Positions 8,899 to 18,599 of a stretch of 64,000 nucleotides of DNA are shown in pieces. The first letter of the stretch is position 1. Each line of letters starts with the position of its first letter. Source of the stretch: Hydrogenophaga crassostreae (lineage in GTDB: Bacteria; Pseudomonadota; Gammaproteobacteria; Burkholderiales; Burkholderiaceae_C); contig NZ_CP017476.1 in the NCBI RefSeq assembly GCF_001761385.1, positions 3,709,501 through 3,773,500 on the forward strand, read 5' to 3'. The notes below the pieces were generated by a model. The model did not search any database and was not told the DNA's origin. It saw only the letters and a program-made list of their open reading frames with translations. The position numbers and the translations under genes are program-made.

Positions 8899-10374
8899 TC
8901 AGTTCAGCTTGGAGATGGCGACGTGCCGCAGCAACTCGGCCACCGATGCATCCATCACGTCGGTGAATGGCTTGGGGTACACACCCATGTAGAGCACGGC
9001 AATGGCAAGCACCGCCATGATCAGGAATTCGCGGCCACCGATGTCGGTGAGCCCTTTTACGTTGTCATTTCCGGGCGCACCCAGATACACGCGCTTGAAC
9101 ATCCAGAGCGAGTAGGCCGCACCAAAGATCAGCGCCGAAGCTGCAGCAGCGCCGACCCAGAAATTGGACTTGACCGAGGCCAGAATCACCATCCACTCCC
9201 CGACAAATCCCGCGGTGCCCGGCAAGCCTGCGTTGGCCATTGTGAACAGCAAAGCAAATGCCGCGAACTTGGGCATGACATTCACGACACCGCCGTAGTC
9301 AGCGATATTGCGGGAATGCATGCGGTCATAGAGCACGCCGATGGCCAGGAACATCGCGGCAGACACAAAGCCGTGAGAAATCATCTGCACGATACCGCCG
9401 GCCATGCCCAGATCACTGAACACGAAAAACCCCAAGGTCACAAAGCCCATGTGTGCCACCGAAGAATAGGCAACCAGCTTCTTCATGTCGGTCTGCACCA
9501 TCGCGACGAGACCCACATAGATCACGGCCACCAGCGACAAGGCAATCATCAGCCATGCCAGTTCATGGGATGCATCGGGCAGGATCGGCAGAGAGAACCG
9601 CAGGAAACCGTAGGCGCCCAGTTTCAACATGATGGCCGCCAGCACGGCCGAGCCACCCGTAGGCGCCTCTACGTGCACATCGGGTAGCCAGGTGTGTACC
9701 GGCCACATGGGCACCTTGACGGCAAAAGCTGCAAAGAAAGCAAAAAACAGGTAGGTCTGAGCCGATCCACCCAGTGGGAGCTTGTGCCAAGTGGCCAAAT
9801 CAAAGCTGCCACCCGACTGGGTGTACAGGTAAATCAAAGCCACCAACATCAGAAGGGAGCCCATGAGCGTGTACAAGAAGAACTTGAACGCTGCGTAGAT
9901 CTTGTTTGCCCCGCCCCAGATACCGATGATCAGGTACATCGGAATCAAGGTGGCCTCGAAGAACACGTAGAACAGCATCGCATCCAATGCGCTGAACACG
10001 CCAATCATCAGGCCCGACAAAATCAGGAATGCGCCCATGTACTGGTTGACCCGCTCTGTAATCACCTCCCAGCCCGCAATGATCACGATCACCGTGATGA
10101 ACGCCGTGAGCAAGATCAACCAAAGAGAGATGCCATCCACGCCCAGGTGGTAGTTGATGTGGAACTGCTCGATCCACGGTGCGATTTCGCTGAACTGCAT
10201 CGCCGCCGTACCCAACTCGAAGCCACTGTACAGAGGAATCGTGACGGCAAAACTCACCAGTGCGCCCACCAGGGCCACCCATCGCACGGTTTTGGCGTGC
10301 GTATCCCGGCCAAAGGCCAGCAGTGCGGCGCCAAAGAAAACCGGCGTCCAAATTGCAAGGCTCAACAAACCCAT
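8899..10374 (-). CDS. nuoM: NADH-quinone oxidoreductase subunit M
   Basis: This 491-residue membrane antiporter-like subunit of complex I has about 14 helices. The family segment VKVPMWPVHTWLPDVHVEAPTG, containing the proton-channel lysine and the discontinuous helix, is clear near residues 225-245. The MKKLVAYSSVAHMG segment follows. Length agrees with other NuoM proteins (about 490-510). It sits between nuoL and nuoN in the nuo operon, with no sign of truncation. Confidence 0.97.
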   Translation of the reverse strand: MGLLSLAIWTPVFFGAALLAFGRDTHAKTVRWVALVGALVSFAVTIPLYSGFELGTAAMQFSEIAPWIEQFHINYHLGVDGISLWLILLTAFITVIVIIAGWEVITERVNQYMGAFLILSGLMIGVFSALDAMLFYVFFEATLIPMYLIIGIWGGANKIYAAFKFFLYTLMGSLLMLVALIYLYTQSGGSFDLATWHKLPLGGSAQTYLFFAFFAAFAVKVPMWPVHTWLPDVHVEAPTGGSAVLAAIMLKLGAYGFLRFSLPILPDASHELAWLMIALSLVAVIYVGLVAMVQTDMKKLVAYSSVAHMGFVTLGFFVFSDLGMAGGIVQMISHGFVSAAMFLAIGVLYDRMHSRNIADYGGVVNVMPKFAAFALLFTMANAGLPGTAGFVGEWMVILASVKSNFWVGAAAASALIFGAAYSLWMFKRVYLGAPGNDNVKGLTDIGGREFLIMAVLAIAVLYMGVYPKPFTDVMDASVAELLRHVAISKLN

Positions 10375-10391
10375 TTTTTTATTCTCCTAGA

Positions 10392-12419
10392 TCAGGCGAG
10401 CCAGACGAAGTACGTCATGAACAACAAGACACCCACGATCATCATCAATGCGTAGTGGTACAGGTATCCGCTTTGCATGGTGCGCACCGCAGCCGAGAAC
10501 ATCCCGACCATCTTCCAGCTTGCATTGACCACGCCGCCCTCAATCACGCCCTGATCGCCACCTTTCCAAAGGCCCGTGCCCAGTAACCGTGCACCACGGG
10601 CCAGGACGTTTTCGTTAAACCAGTCGAGGTAGTACTTGTTCTCGAGGATGTTGAGCGCACCCGATGACCTGAAAAAACGCTCCAACGCAGCGGGTACAGC
10701 CGGATTGATCAGATACATGTACCAAGCCGATACCGCACCGGCCAACGCCAGCCAGAAAGGCAAGGTCGTGAATCCATGAAGTGCCATCGCAGCGGCGCCA
10801 TGGAACTCCTCACGGAAGGTTTCCATGGCCGGGTGGATCTCGCCATTGATCGTGATCGCATCTTTCAGGAAAGAACCAAACAGCATCGAATCAATGGTCA
10901 GGAAACCAATCACGACAGAGGGGATAGCCAGCAAGACCAGGGGAACGGTCACAACCCAGGGCGTCTCGTGCGGCTTGCCGCCAGCGTGATGGTGATCATC
11001 GTGGCCATGGTGGGCGTCCGGGTTCTGGTCATAGCGCTCCTTGCCATGAAAGACCAGGAAGTAAAGCCGGAACGAATAGAACGACGTGACGAACACGCCC
11101 GCCATCACCGCAAAGTAAGCCCAGTGCGCCGCAGGCAGGTTGCTGAAGTGCACAGCTTCAATGATGCTGTCTTTCGAATAGAAGCCTGAGAAAAACGGTG
11201 TTCCGATCAAGGCCAGCGTGCCGATCAGTGAGGTGATCCAGGTGACGGGCATGTACTTGCGTACGGCTCCCATCCAGCGGATGTCCTGATTGTGGTGCAA
11301 CCCCATGATCACAGAGCCCGCAGCGAGGAACAACAACGCCTTGAAGAAAGCGTGCGTCATCAGGTGGAACACGGCCACGGAGTATGCCGAGGCGCCCAGC
11401 GCCACAGTCATGTAGCCCAGTTGCGAAAGGGTGGAGTACGCGACGACGCGCTTGATGTCGTTCTGGATAATGCCCAGAAATCCCATGAAGAGGGCCGTGA
11501 TGGACCCGATGATCATGATGAAGTTGAGGGCGGTGTCCGACAGCTCAAACAAAGGCGACATCCTGGCCACCATAAAGATGCCGGCCGTCACCATGGTGGC
11601 GGCATGGATCAAGGCGGAAATGGGCGTCGGGCCTTCCATCGAGTCAGGCAACCACACGTGCAGCGGAAACTGGGCCGACTTGCCCATCGCACCAATAAAG
11701 AGGCAGATGCAAATCACCGTGACCAGCAACCACTGCTCTCCACCCAATGGGTTCGTGAAGGTCATGGCACCTAGCTTGTCGGCTTGTGCGAATACCTCGG
11801 TGTAATTCAGCGTGCCGGCAAAGGCCACGATCAGGCCAATACCAAGAATGAAACCGAAGTCCCCCACGCGGTTCACTAGGAACGCCTTCATGTTGGCGAA
11901 GATGGCCGTGGGCTTGTTGAACCAGAAGCCGATCAGCAGGTAAGACACCAGGCCCACCGCTTCCCAGCCAAAGAACAGCTGCAGCAGGTTGTTGCTCATG
12001 ACCAGCATCAGCATGGAGAAGGTGAACAGGGAGATATAGGCGAAGAAGCGGTTGTATCCGGCATCCTCTTCCATGTAGCCCACGGTGTAGAGGTGCACCA
12101 TCAGCGACACAAAAGTCACCACGCACATCATCATGGCCGTAAGACCGTCCACCATGAAACCAATCTCCATCTTGAGATCGCCCACAGTCATCCATTCGTA
12201 GATGGTCTGGTTGAAGCGGGCTCCACCGATCACGTCAACCAGCGTCATGGCCGACAAGACAAAGGCGATCAGCACACCAAGAATAGTCAGGGTGTGGGCG
12301 GTCCGGCGACCGATGACATTGCCACCAAATGTGGTGCCTAGGATGCCAGCCAGCAACGAACCCACCAGCGGGGCCATCGGCACGGCCAGTAGGGTGCTTG
12401 CGGATAGGGTTGTACTCAT
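10392..12419 (-). CDS. nuoL: NADH-quinone oxidoreductase subunit L
   Basis: This 675-residue distal antiporter subunit of complex I carries the long lateral helix near its C-terminus. The conserved segment LPDSMEGPTPISALIHAATM and the following helices are intact. A His/Asp-rich loop (HHGHDDHHHAGG, about residue 500) lies between late helices. An in-frame ATG at 12542 would add 41 non-hydrophobic, low-similarity residues; the start at 12419 (MSTTLSASTLL) fits the family and leaves 43 bp after nuoK. Confidence 0.96.
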   Translation of the reverse strand: MSTTLSASTLLAVPMAPLVGSLLAGILGTTFGGNVIGRRTAHTLTILGVLIAFVLSAMTLVDVIGGARFNQTIYEWMTVGDLKMEIGFMVDGLTAMMMCVVTFVSLMVHLYTVGYMEEDAGYNRFFAYISLFTFSMLMLVMSNNLLQLFFGWEAVGLVSYLLIGFWFNKPTAIFANMKAFLVNRVGDFGFILGIGLIVAFAGTLNYTEVFAQADKLGAMTFTNPLGGEQWLLVTVICICLFIGAMGKSAQFPLHVWLPDSMEGPTPISALIHAATMVTAGIFMVARMSPLFELSDTALNFIMIIGSITALFMGFLGIIQNDIKRVVAYSTLSQLGYMTVALGASAYSVAVFHLMTHAFFKALLFLAAGSVIMGLHHNQDIRWMGAVRKYMPVTWITSLIGTLALIGTPFFSGFYSKDSIIEAVHFSNLPAAHWAYFAVMAGVFVTSFYSFRLYFLVFHGKERYDQNPDAHHGHDDHHHAGGKPHETPWVVTVPLVLLAIPSVVIGFLTIDSMLFGSFLKDAITINGEIHPAMETFREEFHGAAAMALHGFTTLPFWLALAGAVSAWYMYLINPAVPAALERFFRSSGALNILENKYYLDWFNENVLARGARLLGTGLWKGGDQGVIEGGVVNASWKMVGMFSAAVRTMQSGYLYHYALMMIVGVLLFMTYFVWLA

Positions 12420-12462
12420 GGTTTTGTTCTTGCCTGTGATCGCTTCGTGCGTTACCGCACGA

Positions 12463-12777
12463 TCATCCCTTGAGGGTGTTGAGTTCTTCCACGCTGATCG
12501 AGGCGCGGTTGCGGAACAACTGCACCAAGATTGCCAGGCCAATTGCCGACTCGGCCGCTGCCACAGTCAGGATGAAAAACACGAAGACCTGACCGTGCAT
12601 ATCGCCGAGGAAATAGGAGAACGCCACAAAGTTCATGTTGACAGCCAAGAGCATGAGCTCGATAGCCATCAGCAAAACAATGAGGTTCTTGCGGTTCAAA
12701 AAGATGCCCACCACCGACAGCGCAAACAACAAGGCGCCAACGGACAAAAAGTGCTGGAGCGTCAATCCACTGCTCAT
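12463..12777 (-). CDS. nuoK: NADH-quinone oxidoreductase subunit K
   Basis: This 104-residue, three-helix membrane subunit of complex I is related to MrpC/MnhC. The second helix carries the conserved acidic residue in MAIELMLLAVNMNF, and the third helix carries TVAAAESAIGLAILV, both hallmark proton-path glutamates. Length is typical (about 100). The start overlaps the nuoJ stop by four bases (12774-12777), indicating translational coupling. Confidence 0.96.
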   Translation of the reverse strand: MSSGLTLQHFLSVGALLFALSVVGIFLNRKNLIVLLMAIELMLLAVNMNFVAFSYFLGDMHGQVFVFFILTVAAAESAIGLAILVQLFRNRASISVEELNTLKG

Positions 12778-13412
12778 GCTGGTTTCTCCTCTTCGGCAGG
12801 CGCTGCGGGCGCGGCCTTTTGGGTCGCTTTCATGGGCAGCACAACCAAGCGGTCGGTCGCACGCACACGAACCTGTTTGCCGGGGTCGATGGCTTTGCTG
12901 TCTTTGCGCTGGCGCAGCGTGAGCGCAATAGCAGCCACCATGGCCACCAGCAGAATCACGGCGGCCACTTCAATGGGATAAAGGTACTCGGTGTACAGCA
13001 ATCGGCCCAGCTCTTTGGTGTTGGCATAGTCGGCTGGCAAAACGGCCGCGATGGGGGCCATCACCTTGGGGAACCCAACCCAGAAAACCGCAATAATTTC
13101 GACGGCAACCAGGGCACCGAGCACAGCGGCCAGGGGAAAGTTCTGCCAGAAGCCCCAACGGTCATCGTCGAGCCGGACATCCAGCATCATCACGACAAAC
13201 AGGAACAACACCATCACCGCGCCGAGGTAAACCAACACGAGTGTGAGACCGAGGAACTCGGCCTTCAACAGCAACCACAACGCGGACGCTTGCGAAAAAG
13301 AGAGCATCAGGTAAAGCACCGCATGCACGGGATTGCTGGCGGTCACCACACGGTAAGCCGCGAACAGCAAGATGGCCGCGAACAGGTAAAAAAAGCCGGT
13401 CTGGTAATCCAT
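12774..13412 (-). CDS. nuoJ: NADH-quinone oxidoreductase subunit J
   Basis: This 212-residue membrane subunit of complex I has five helices followed by a soluble C-terminal tail. The family motif ALWLLLKAEFLGLTLVLVYLGAVMVLFLFVVMML is recognised around residues 45-75. An in-frame ATG at 13460 would add 16 charged residues and overlap nuoI; the start at 13412 (MDYQTGFFYLF) matches the family. The hydrophilic, Ala/Pro/Lys-rich last 40 residues are probably disordered. Confidence 0.96.
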   Translation of the reverse strand: MDYQTGFFYLFAAILLFAAYRVVTASNPVHAVLYLMLSFSQASALWLLLKAEFLGLTLVLVYLGAVMVLFLFVVMMLDVRLDDDRWGFWQNFPLAAVLGALVAVEIIAVFWVGFPKVMAPIAAVLPADYANTKELGRLLYTEYLYPIEVAAVILLVAMVAAIALTLRQRKDSKAIDPGKQVRVRATDRLVVLPMKATQKAAPAAPAEEEKPA

Positions 13413-13456
13413 GGATATTGTCTTCGGTCTTGTTTCGTTCCAGCGCCAGTCCGTGA

Positions 13457-13987
13457 TCAACGGTAAGGCGCGTCAGCGGCCTTCGCCTTGGCGATCTCGG
13501 GCTCGTAGCGATCGCCAACGGCCAGCAGCATTTCTTTGGTGAAATACAGGTCGCCACGCTTCTCTCCGTGGTACTCGAGAATGTGTGTTTCAACTATGGC
13601 ATCCACCGGGCAGGCTTCTTCGCAAAAACCGCAGAAGATGCACTTGGTCAGGTCGATGTCGTAACGCGTGGTGCGACGTGAACCGTCGTCCTGGCGCTGT
13701 CCAGCTTCAATGGTGATGGCCAATGCAGGGCACACGGCCTCACACAGCTTGCAGGCAATGCAGCGTTCTTCGCCATTTTCGTAGCGTCGTTGGGCGTGCA
13801 GGCCACGAAAGCGTGGAGACAGCGGGGTTTTTTCTTCTGGAAACTGCACCGTGATTTTTCGACGGAACGTGTACCGCCCGGTCAAGGCCATGCCCTTGAC
13901 GAGTTCAAACAGCAAAAAGCTTTTGAAAAAATCACCCAGTGAAAAAGGAGCAACCACCGACTTGGGGGCAACGAGAGAGGTAGACAT
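13457..13987 (-). CDS. nuoI: NADH-quinone oxidoreductase subunit I (2 x 4Fe-4S)
   Basis: This 176-residue peripheral-arm subunit of complex I carries clusters N6a and N6b. Two ferredoxin-type motifs are complete: CIACKLCEAVCP (about residues 76-87) and CIFCGFCEEACP (about residues 116-127). Electrons pass from NuoG through NuoI to NuoB. The N-terminal amphipathic segment (FKSFLLFELVKGM) is the usual membrane-contact helix. The gene lies 15 bp after nuoH. Confidence 0.97.
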   Translation of the reverse strand: MSTSLVAPKSVVAPFSLGDFFKSFLLFELVKGMALTGRYTFRRKITVQFPEEKTPLSPRFRGLHAQRRYENGEERCIACKLCEAVCPALAITIEAGQRQDDGSRRTTRYDIDLTKCIFCGFCEEACPVDAIVETHILEYHGEKRGDLYFTKEMLLAVGDRYEPEIAKAKAADAPYR

Positions 13988-14002
13988 GTGCGTGCGCCCT
14001 GT

Positions 14003-15079
14003 TTATTTCCAGATATTCCAGGACGTTTGCATCAGGCCACCCACCAAGAGCAGCCAGATCAAAGTCACAGGAATGAAAATCTTCCAGCCCAGTCGCATGA
14101 TCTGGTCGTAACGGAAGCGCGGAAAAGTGGCACGAATCCATATGAACATGGACACGACCAGGAAGGTCTTTGCACCCAGCCAGATCCAGCCGGGAATAAA
14201 CGAAAGGAAGTCCACAGGGGGCAACCACCCGCCCAGGAACATCAATACGGCCAAGATGGAAATCAACCACATGCTGGCGTATTCGGCCAGGAAAAAGATG
14301 GCAAAGCCCATGCCCGAATACTCGACCATGTGGCCGGCAACAATTTCAGCCTCCCCCTCCACCACGTCAAACGGATGCCGGTTGGTCTCTGCCACGCCTG
14401 AGATCAGGTAGACGATGAAGATGGGGAACAGAGGAAGCCAGTTCCATGACAGGAAATCCATGCCCATGTTGGCGCCCATGCCGCGCGCCTGCGACGAGAC
14501 AATGTCGCCCAAGCTCAAGCTGCCCGCGGTCATGATGACCACAAGGAAGCAGAACCCGATGGCAATTTCGTAGCTCACCATCTGGGCAGATGCACGCATG
14601 GCACCCAGAAACGCATACTTCGAGTTCGATGCCCAGCCGGCAATGATCACGCCATAGACCTCGATCGACGTGATGGCCAAAATCAACAACAGGCCAGCAT
14701 TGACGTTGGCGATGGCTGCTTCAGGGCCAAATGGCACAGCCACCCATGCAGCCAGCGCTGGCATGATGGCCATCATTGGGCCCAGGCGGAACAACCCGCC
14801 GGAAGCCGCACTGGGGCTGATAATCTCTTTTGTGAGCAATTTCACCGCATCGGCGATCGGCTGCAACAGGCCAAAGGGCCCCACGCGGTTGGGACCCATG
14901 CGCACCTGCATGAAACCCAGAAGCTTGCGCTCCCACAGGGTCAGGTAAGCCACTGCGCCCATCAAGGGAGCCAACACGACAACGATCTTGACCATGGCCC
15001 AGATGATGGGCCATGCAGCGGTGGTCCACCAGTCCGCAGCGATCAGGCCCTGGCCTGCATTGAACAGCGCGTCGATCAT
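14003..15079 (-). CDS. nuoH: NADH-quinone oxidoreductase subunit H
   Basis: This 358-residue membrane subunit of complex I lies at the interface with the quinone site and has about eight to nine helices. Family signatures include WERKLLGFMQVRMGPNRVGP near residue 50, LLTKE, and the acidic loop AETNRHPFDVVEGEAEIVAGH near residue 230, which belongs to the E-channel. Length is usual for betaproteobacteria. The start overlaps the nuoG stop by four bases. Confidence 0.97.
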   Translation of the reverse strand: MIDALFNAGQGLIAADWWTTAAWPIIWAMVKIVVVLAPLMGAVAYLTLWERKLLGFMQVRMGPNRVGPFGLLQPIADAVKLLTKEIISPSAASGGLFRLGPMMAIMPALAAWVAVPFGPEAAIANVNAGLLLILAITSIEVYGVIIAGWASNSKYAFLGAMRASAQMVSYEIAIGFCFLVVIMTAGSLSLGDIVSSQARGMGANMGMDFLSWNWLPLFPIFIVYLISGVAETNRHPFDVVEGEAEIVAGHMVEYSGMGFAIFFLAEYASMWLISILAVLMFLGGWLPPVDFLSFIPGWIWLGAKTFLVVSMFIWIRATFPRFRYDQIMRLGWKIFIPVTLIWLLLVGGLMQTSWNIWK

Positions 15080-17232
15080 GCGGGCACTCCTGGCTGGGCA
15101 GCGGCGCGGGCGTCGCTGGTGAGTTGCAGCGACGTCGAACGACGCACCAGCGAATCAAGCTGGTAAATCGATGCGACACACGGTGGGGCACTGGCCGGAC
15201 GCTGATCGGCAGCGGCGGCTCCCGCTCCGGTATCGGCGTTCGACAGGCGCGCGGCATCCACCAAGGAGCCAGCATTCACGCCAGGCAAAGCGGCAGACAA
15301 CACCGCTTGCGACGAGTCGGCGTCAAAGCCTGTGATGCCCAACAGGCTGCCCAGAACACGAAGTACCTTCCAGCCCGGACGGGTTTCACCCAGAGGGCGT
15401 ACAACGGCGTGGAAGCTTTGCAGGCGGCCTTCAGCGTTCACAAACGAACCCGAAGTTTCACTGAACGGCGCGATTGGCAACAGCACATCGCTGATGTCCA
15501 GATTGGATTTGAAAGGACTGAGCGTAACGACCATGCCAGCGGTATTCAAATTTCCAACCCCGGCCGCGCTGTCTTCCCCTGGCTCGGTATTGAGAAGGAC
15601 CAGCGCTTTGAGCGATTGACCCAGCATCTCGCTGGCACTCAACCCGCCCGCCCCCGGGACAGCGCCGACCAGTTGCGCCCCCACGGTATTGGCGGCTTCT
15701 GTCAAGTAGCCGACGGAAGCCCCGGTTTGCTGGCCAATCCAGTTGGCCAAAGCCAATAGACTGGTTGCTTTTTCATGGTGTGCGGCGGCGTTGCCCAACA
15801 GAATGGCTTTGCGTTCGCCACCGATAAGGGATTTGGCGATGGCTTTGGCCTCGTTGCCAACGTCGGCGGCCACGGGCGCCTGGATGCCCTTTTCAGTTGC
15901 CACCGCCACCGCGATGCCAGCCAAAGCGCTCACCCAGACGCTGCTGTCAGCGACCAGCGTGTTTTTTCGCTGCATAGCCCAGTCTTGATCGCTGCCGATC
16001 AAGGCATTCACTTGGCCACCGTGACGCACAGCCTGGCGAATTCGCTGGGCGAACAGGGGATGGTCTTTGCGCAGGTTGGAGCCCACAACCAGAACACGCT
16101 GCAAAGTGCTCAACTCAGCGATGGGCAGGCCCAGCCAACGGGCAGCACCTGCAGGTGCTGCGTTTGTGAAATCGGCGTGACGCAAACGGCTGTCGATATT
16201 CTCGGAGCCCAAGCCGCGCACGAGTCTGCCGGCCAAGGTCAATTCTTCCAGCGTGCTGTGCGGACTGGCAAGCAAGCCAATCGCGGCAGCGCCATGGTCA
16301 TTTTTCACCTGCTTCAACCCATTGGCCACATATTCCAGTGCGGTCTGCCAGTCCACGGTCTTCCACTCACCGCCCTGTTTGAGCATGGGCGTTGTCAGGC
16401 GATCAGCGCTATCGAGCGCCTCGTAAGAAAAGCGGTCGCGGTCGGCGATCCAGCACTCATTGACGGCTTCGTTTTCCAGAGGAACCACGCGCATCACTTT
16501 GTGGTTTTTCACCTGAACGATCAGGTTGGCACCAGTGGAGTCGTGTGGGCTGACCGACTTGCGACGCGAGAGCTCCCAGGTGCGGGCGCTGTAGCGGAAA
16601 GGCTTGCTCGTCAAGGCGCCAACAGGGCAGATGTCGATCATGTTGCCCGACAATTCGGAGTCCACCGTTTCACCGATGAAGGTTTCAATCTCCGCATGTT
16701 CACCGCGATGGGACATGCCAAGCTCCATGTCGCCGGCAACCTCTTGACCAAATCGCACACAGCGGGTGCAATGAATGCAGCGGCTCATCTCTTCCATTGA
16801 GATCAGCGGGCCGACGTCTTTGTGGAAAACGACGCGCTTTTCTTCTTCATAGCGCGATGCGCCACCGCCGTAACCCACGGCCAGATCCTGCAACTGGCAT
16901 TCACCGCCCTGGTCACAGATCGGACAGTCCAGCGGGTGGTTGATCAGCAGAAACTCCATCACCGACTGTTGTGCCTTGATGGCTTTGTCGGATTTGGTGC
17001 GCACGATCATGCCCATGGTCACCGGCGTGGCACAGGCGGGCATGGGTTTGGGCGCCTTTTCCACATCCACCAGACACATGCGGCAGTTCGCCGCGATGGA
17101 GAGCTTCTTGTGATAGCAGAAATGCGGAATATAGGTTCCCGCCTTCTCGGCGGCATGCATGATCATGCTGCCCGGCGCAATTTCGACCTTCTGGCCGTCG
17201 AGTTCGATTTCAACCATATTCTGTTCCGTCAT
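15076..17232 (-). CDS. nuoG: NADH-quinone oxidoreductase subunit G
   Basis: This 718-residue peripheral subunit of complex I carries several iron-sulfur clusters. In order there is an N-terminal 2Fe-2S domain (HFCYHKKL, then CRMCLVDVE, then CATP), the His-ligated 4Fe-4S motif HPLDCPICDQGGECQLQD (about residues 100-120), CIHCTRCVRF, DICPVGAL, and a molybdopterin-oxidoreductase-like domain that is structural in this family. The start ATG at 17232 shares a base with the nuoF stop (TGATG). It is somewhat shorter than some relatives at the C-terminus but has no internal break. Confidence 0.96.
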   Translation of the reverse strand: MTEQNMVEIELDGQKVEIAPGSMIMHAAEKAGTYIPHFCYHKKLSIAANCRMCLVDVEKAPKPMPACATPVTMGMIVRTKSDKAIKAQQSVMEFLLINHPLDCPICDQGGECQLQDLAVGYGGGASRYEEEKRVVFHKDVGPLISMEEMSRCIHCTRCVRFGQEVAGDMELGMSHRGEHAEIETFIGETVDSELSGNMIDICPVGALTSKPFRYSARTWELSRRKSVSPHDSTGANLIVQVKNHKVMRVVPLENEAVNECWIADRDRFSYEALDSADRLTTPMLKQGGEWKTVDWQTALEYVANGLKQVKNDHGAAAIGLLASPHSTLEELTLAGRLVRGLGSENIDSRLRHADFTNAAPAGAARWLGLPIAELSTLQRVLVVGSNLRKDHPLFAQRIRQAVRHGGQVNALIGSDQDWAMQRKNTLVADSSVWVSALAGIAVAVATEKGIQAPVAADVGNEAKAIAKSLIGGERKAILLGNAAAHHEKATSLLALANWIGQQTGASVGYLTEAANTVGAQLVGAVPGAGGLSASEMLGQSLKALVLLNTEPGEDSAAGVGNLNTAGMVVTLSPFKSNLDISDVLLPIAPFSETSGSFVNAEGRLQSFHAVVRPLGETRPGWKVLRVLGSLLGITGFDADSSQAVLSAALPGVNAGSLVDAARLSNADTGAGAAAADQRPASAPPCVASIYQLDSLVRRSTSLQLTSDARAAAQPGVPA

Positions 17233-18599
17233 CAGGCTGAGGCCGAGGCGTCCGCTTTGATCATGGCCTCAAATTCGGGCCGGAAATGTTTGAGCATGGC
17301 CCGCACCGGCATGGCCGCTGCATCGCCCAGCGCGCAGATCGTGCGTCCCATGATGTTTTCCGCGACATTGTCGAGCAATGCCATGTCGGCAGGCTTACCG
17401 TTGCCACTGTGGATTTTGTCGACCAGGCGCCAGAGCCAGCCAGTGCCTTCGCGGCACGGCGTGCACTGACCGCAGGACTCGTGCATATAGAAATACGACA
17501 AGCGCTTGAGCGACTCGACCATACAGCGCGAATCGTCCAGTACGATCACCGCCCCCGAGCCAAGCATGGAGCCAGCCTTGGCAATGGAGTCGTAGTCCAT
17601 GGTGCATTCCATGATGATCGAGGTTGGCAAAACCGGCGAAGACGACCCACCAGGAATCACCGCTTTAAGCGTGCGACCCGTCCGAACACCGCCAGCCAGT
17701 TCAAGCAGTTTGGCAAACGGTGTGCCCATCGGCACTTCATAGTTGCCAGGCAAATTCACGTCGCCACTGACCGAGAAAATCTTGGTGCCACCGTTGTTGG
17801 GCTTGCCGCATTCGAGATAGGCCTGACCGCCGTTGCGGATGATCCAGGGTACGGCAGCGAAAGTCTCGGTGTTGTTGATGGTGGTGGGTTTACCGTACAG
17901 GCCGAAACTGGCGGGGAACGGAGGCTTGAAACGCGGCTGGCCTTTTTTGCCTTCCAGCGATTCCAGCAACGCGGTTTCTTCGCCACAGATGTAGGCACCG
18001 AAGCCGTGATGGGCATGCAACTGGAAGGTGAAATCGCTGCCCAGGATGTTGTCGCCCAACAAGCCAGCGGCGCGGGCTTCTTCCAGCGCTTCTTCAAAGC
18101 GCTCGTACTCCCGAAAAATCTCACCATGGATGTAGTTGTAGCCCACGCTGATGCCCATGGCATATGCCGCGATCGCCATGCCTTCAATGACGGCATGGGG
18201 GTTGTACATCAGGATGTCACGGTCTTTGCAGGTGCCCGGCTCGCCCTCATCGGAATTGCACACGAGGTATTTTTGACCGGGAAACTGTCGCGGCATGAAG
18301 CTCCATTTCAAACCGCTGGGGAAACCCGCACCGCCGCGACCCCGCAACGACGACTCCTTCACGGTGGCAATCACCTGATCTTGGGTCATGCCGGCCACGC
18401 CCGTTTCCGGGTCGGGGCTGGAACCGTCTTTGCCCAGAATCTTGCGCAAGGCCTGGTAGCCACCACGGGCTTCGTAGTCTTTCAACGACCAGTTACCACC
18501 ACTCAGACCGGCATAGATTTGCGGGTCGATATGGCGGTCATGGAAGCAGGTTTGCACGCCGGTGGCGCGAAACTGTGCGAGCACTTGATCTGCGTTCAT
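17232..18599 (-). CDS. nuoF: NADH-quinone oxidoreductase subunit F
   Basis: This 455-residue subunit binds NADH and FMN and is the electron entry point of complex I. The NADH/FMN glycine-rich loop GRGGAGFPSGLKWSF lies near residue 88. The second nucleotide motif is in ICGEETALLESLEGKKGQPR. The N3 4Fe-4S cluster ligands are ESCGQCTPCREG (about residue 375) and a later Cys in CALGDAAA. It overlaps nuoE by four bases and is coupled to nuoG. Confidence 0.97.
   Translation of the reverse strand: MNADQVLAQFRATGVQTCFHDRHIDPQIYAGLSGGNWSLKDYEARGGYQALRKILGKDGSSPDPETGVAGMTQDQVIATVKESSLRGRGGAGFPSGLKWSFMPRQFPGQKYLVCNSDEGEPGTCKDRDILMYNPHAVIEGMAIAAYAMGISVGYNYIHGEIFREYERFEEALEEARAAGLLGDNILGSDFTFQLHAHHGFGAYICGEETALLESLEGKKGQPRFKPPFPASFGLYGKPTTINNTETFAAVPWIIRNGGQAYLECGKPNNGGTKIFSVSGDVNLPGNYEVPMGTPFAKLLELAGGVRTGRTLKAVIPGGSSSPVLPTSIIMECTMDYDSIAKAGSMLGSGAVIVLDDSRCMVESLKRLSYFYMHESCGQCTPCREGTGWLWRLVDKIHSGNGKPADMALLDNVAENIMGRTICALGDAAAMPVRAMLKHFRPEFEAMIKADASASA

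Noticed and set aside
12420..12542. A 41-residue N-terminal extension of nuoL.
   Set aside because: It overlaps the end of nuoK, is not hydrophobic, and is absent from the family pattern.
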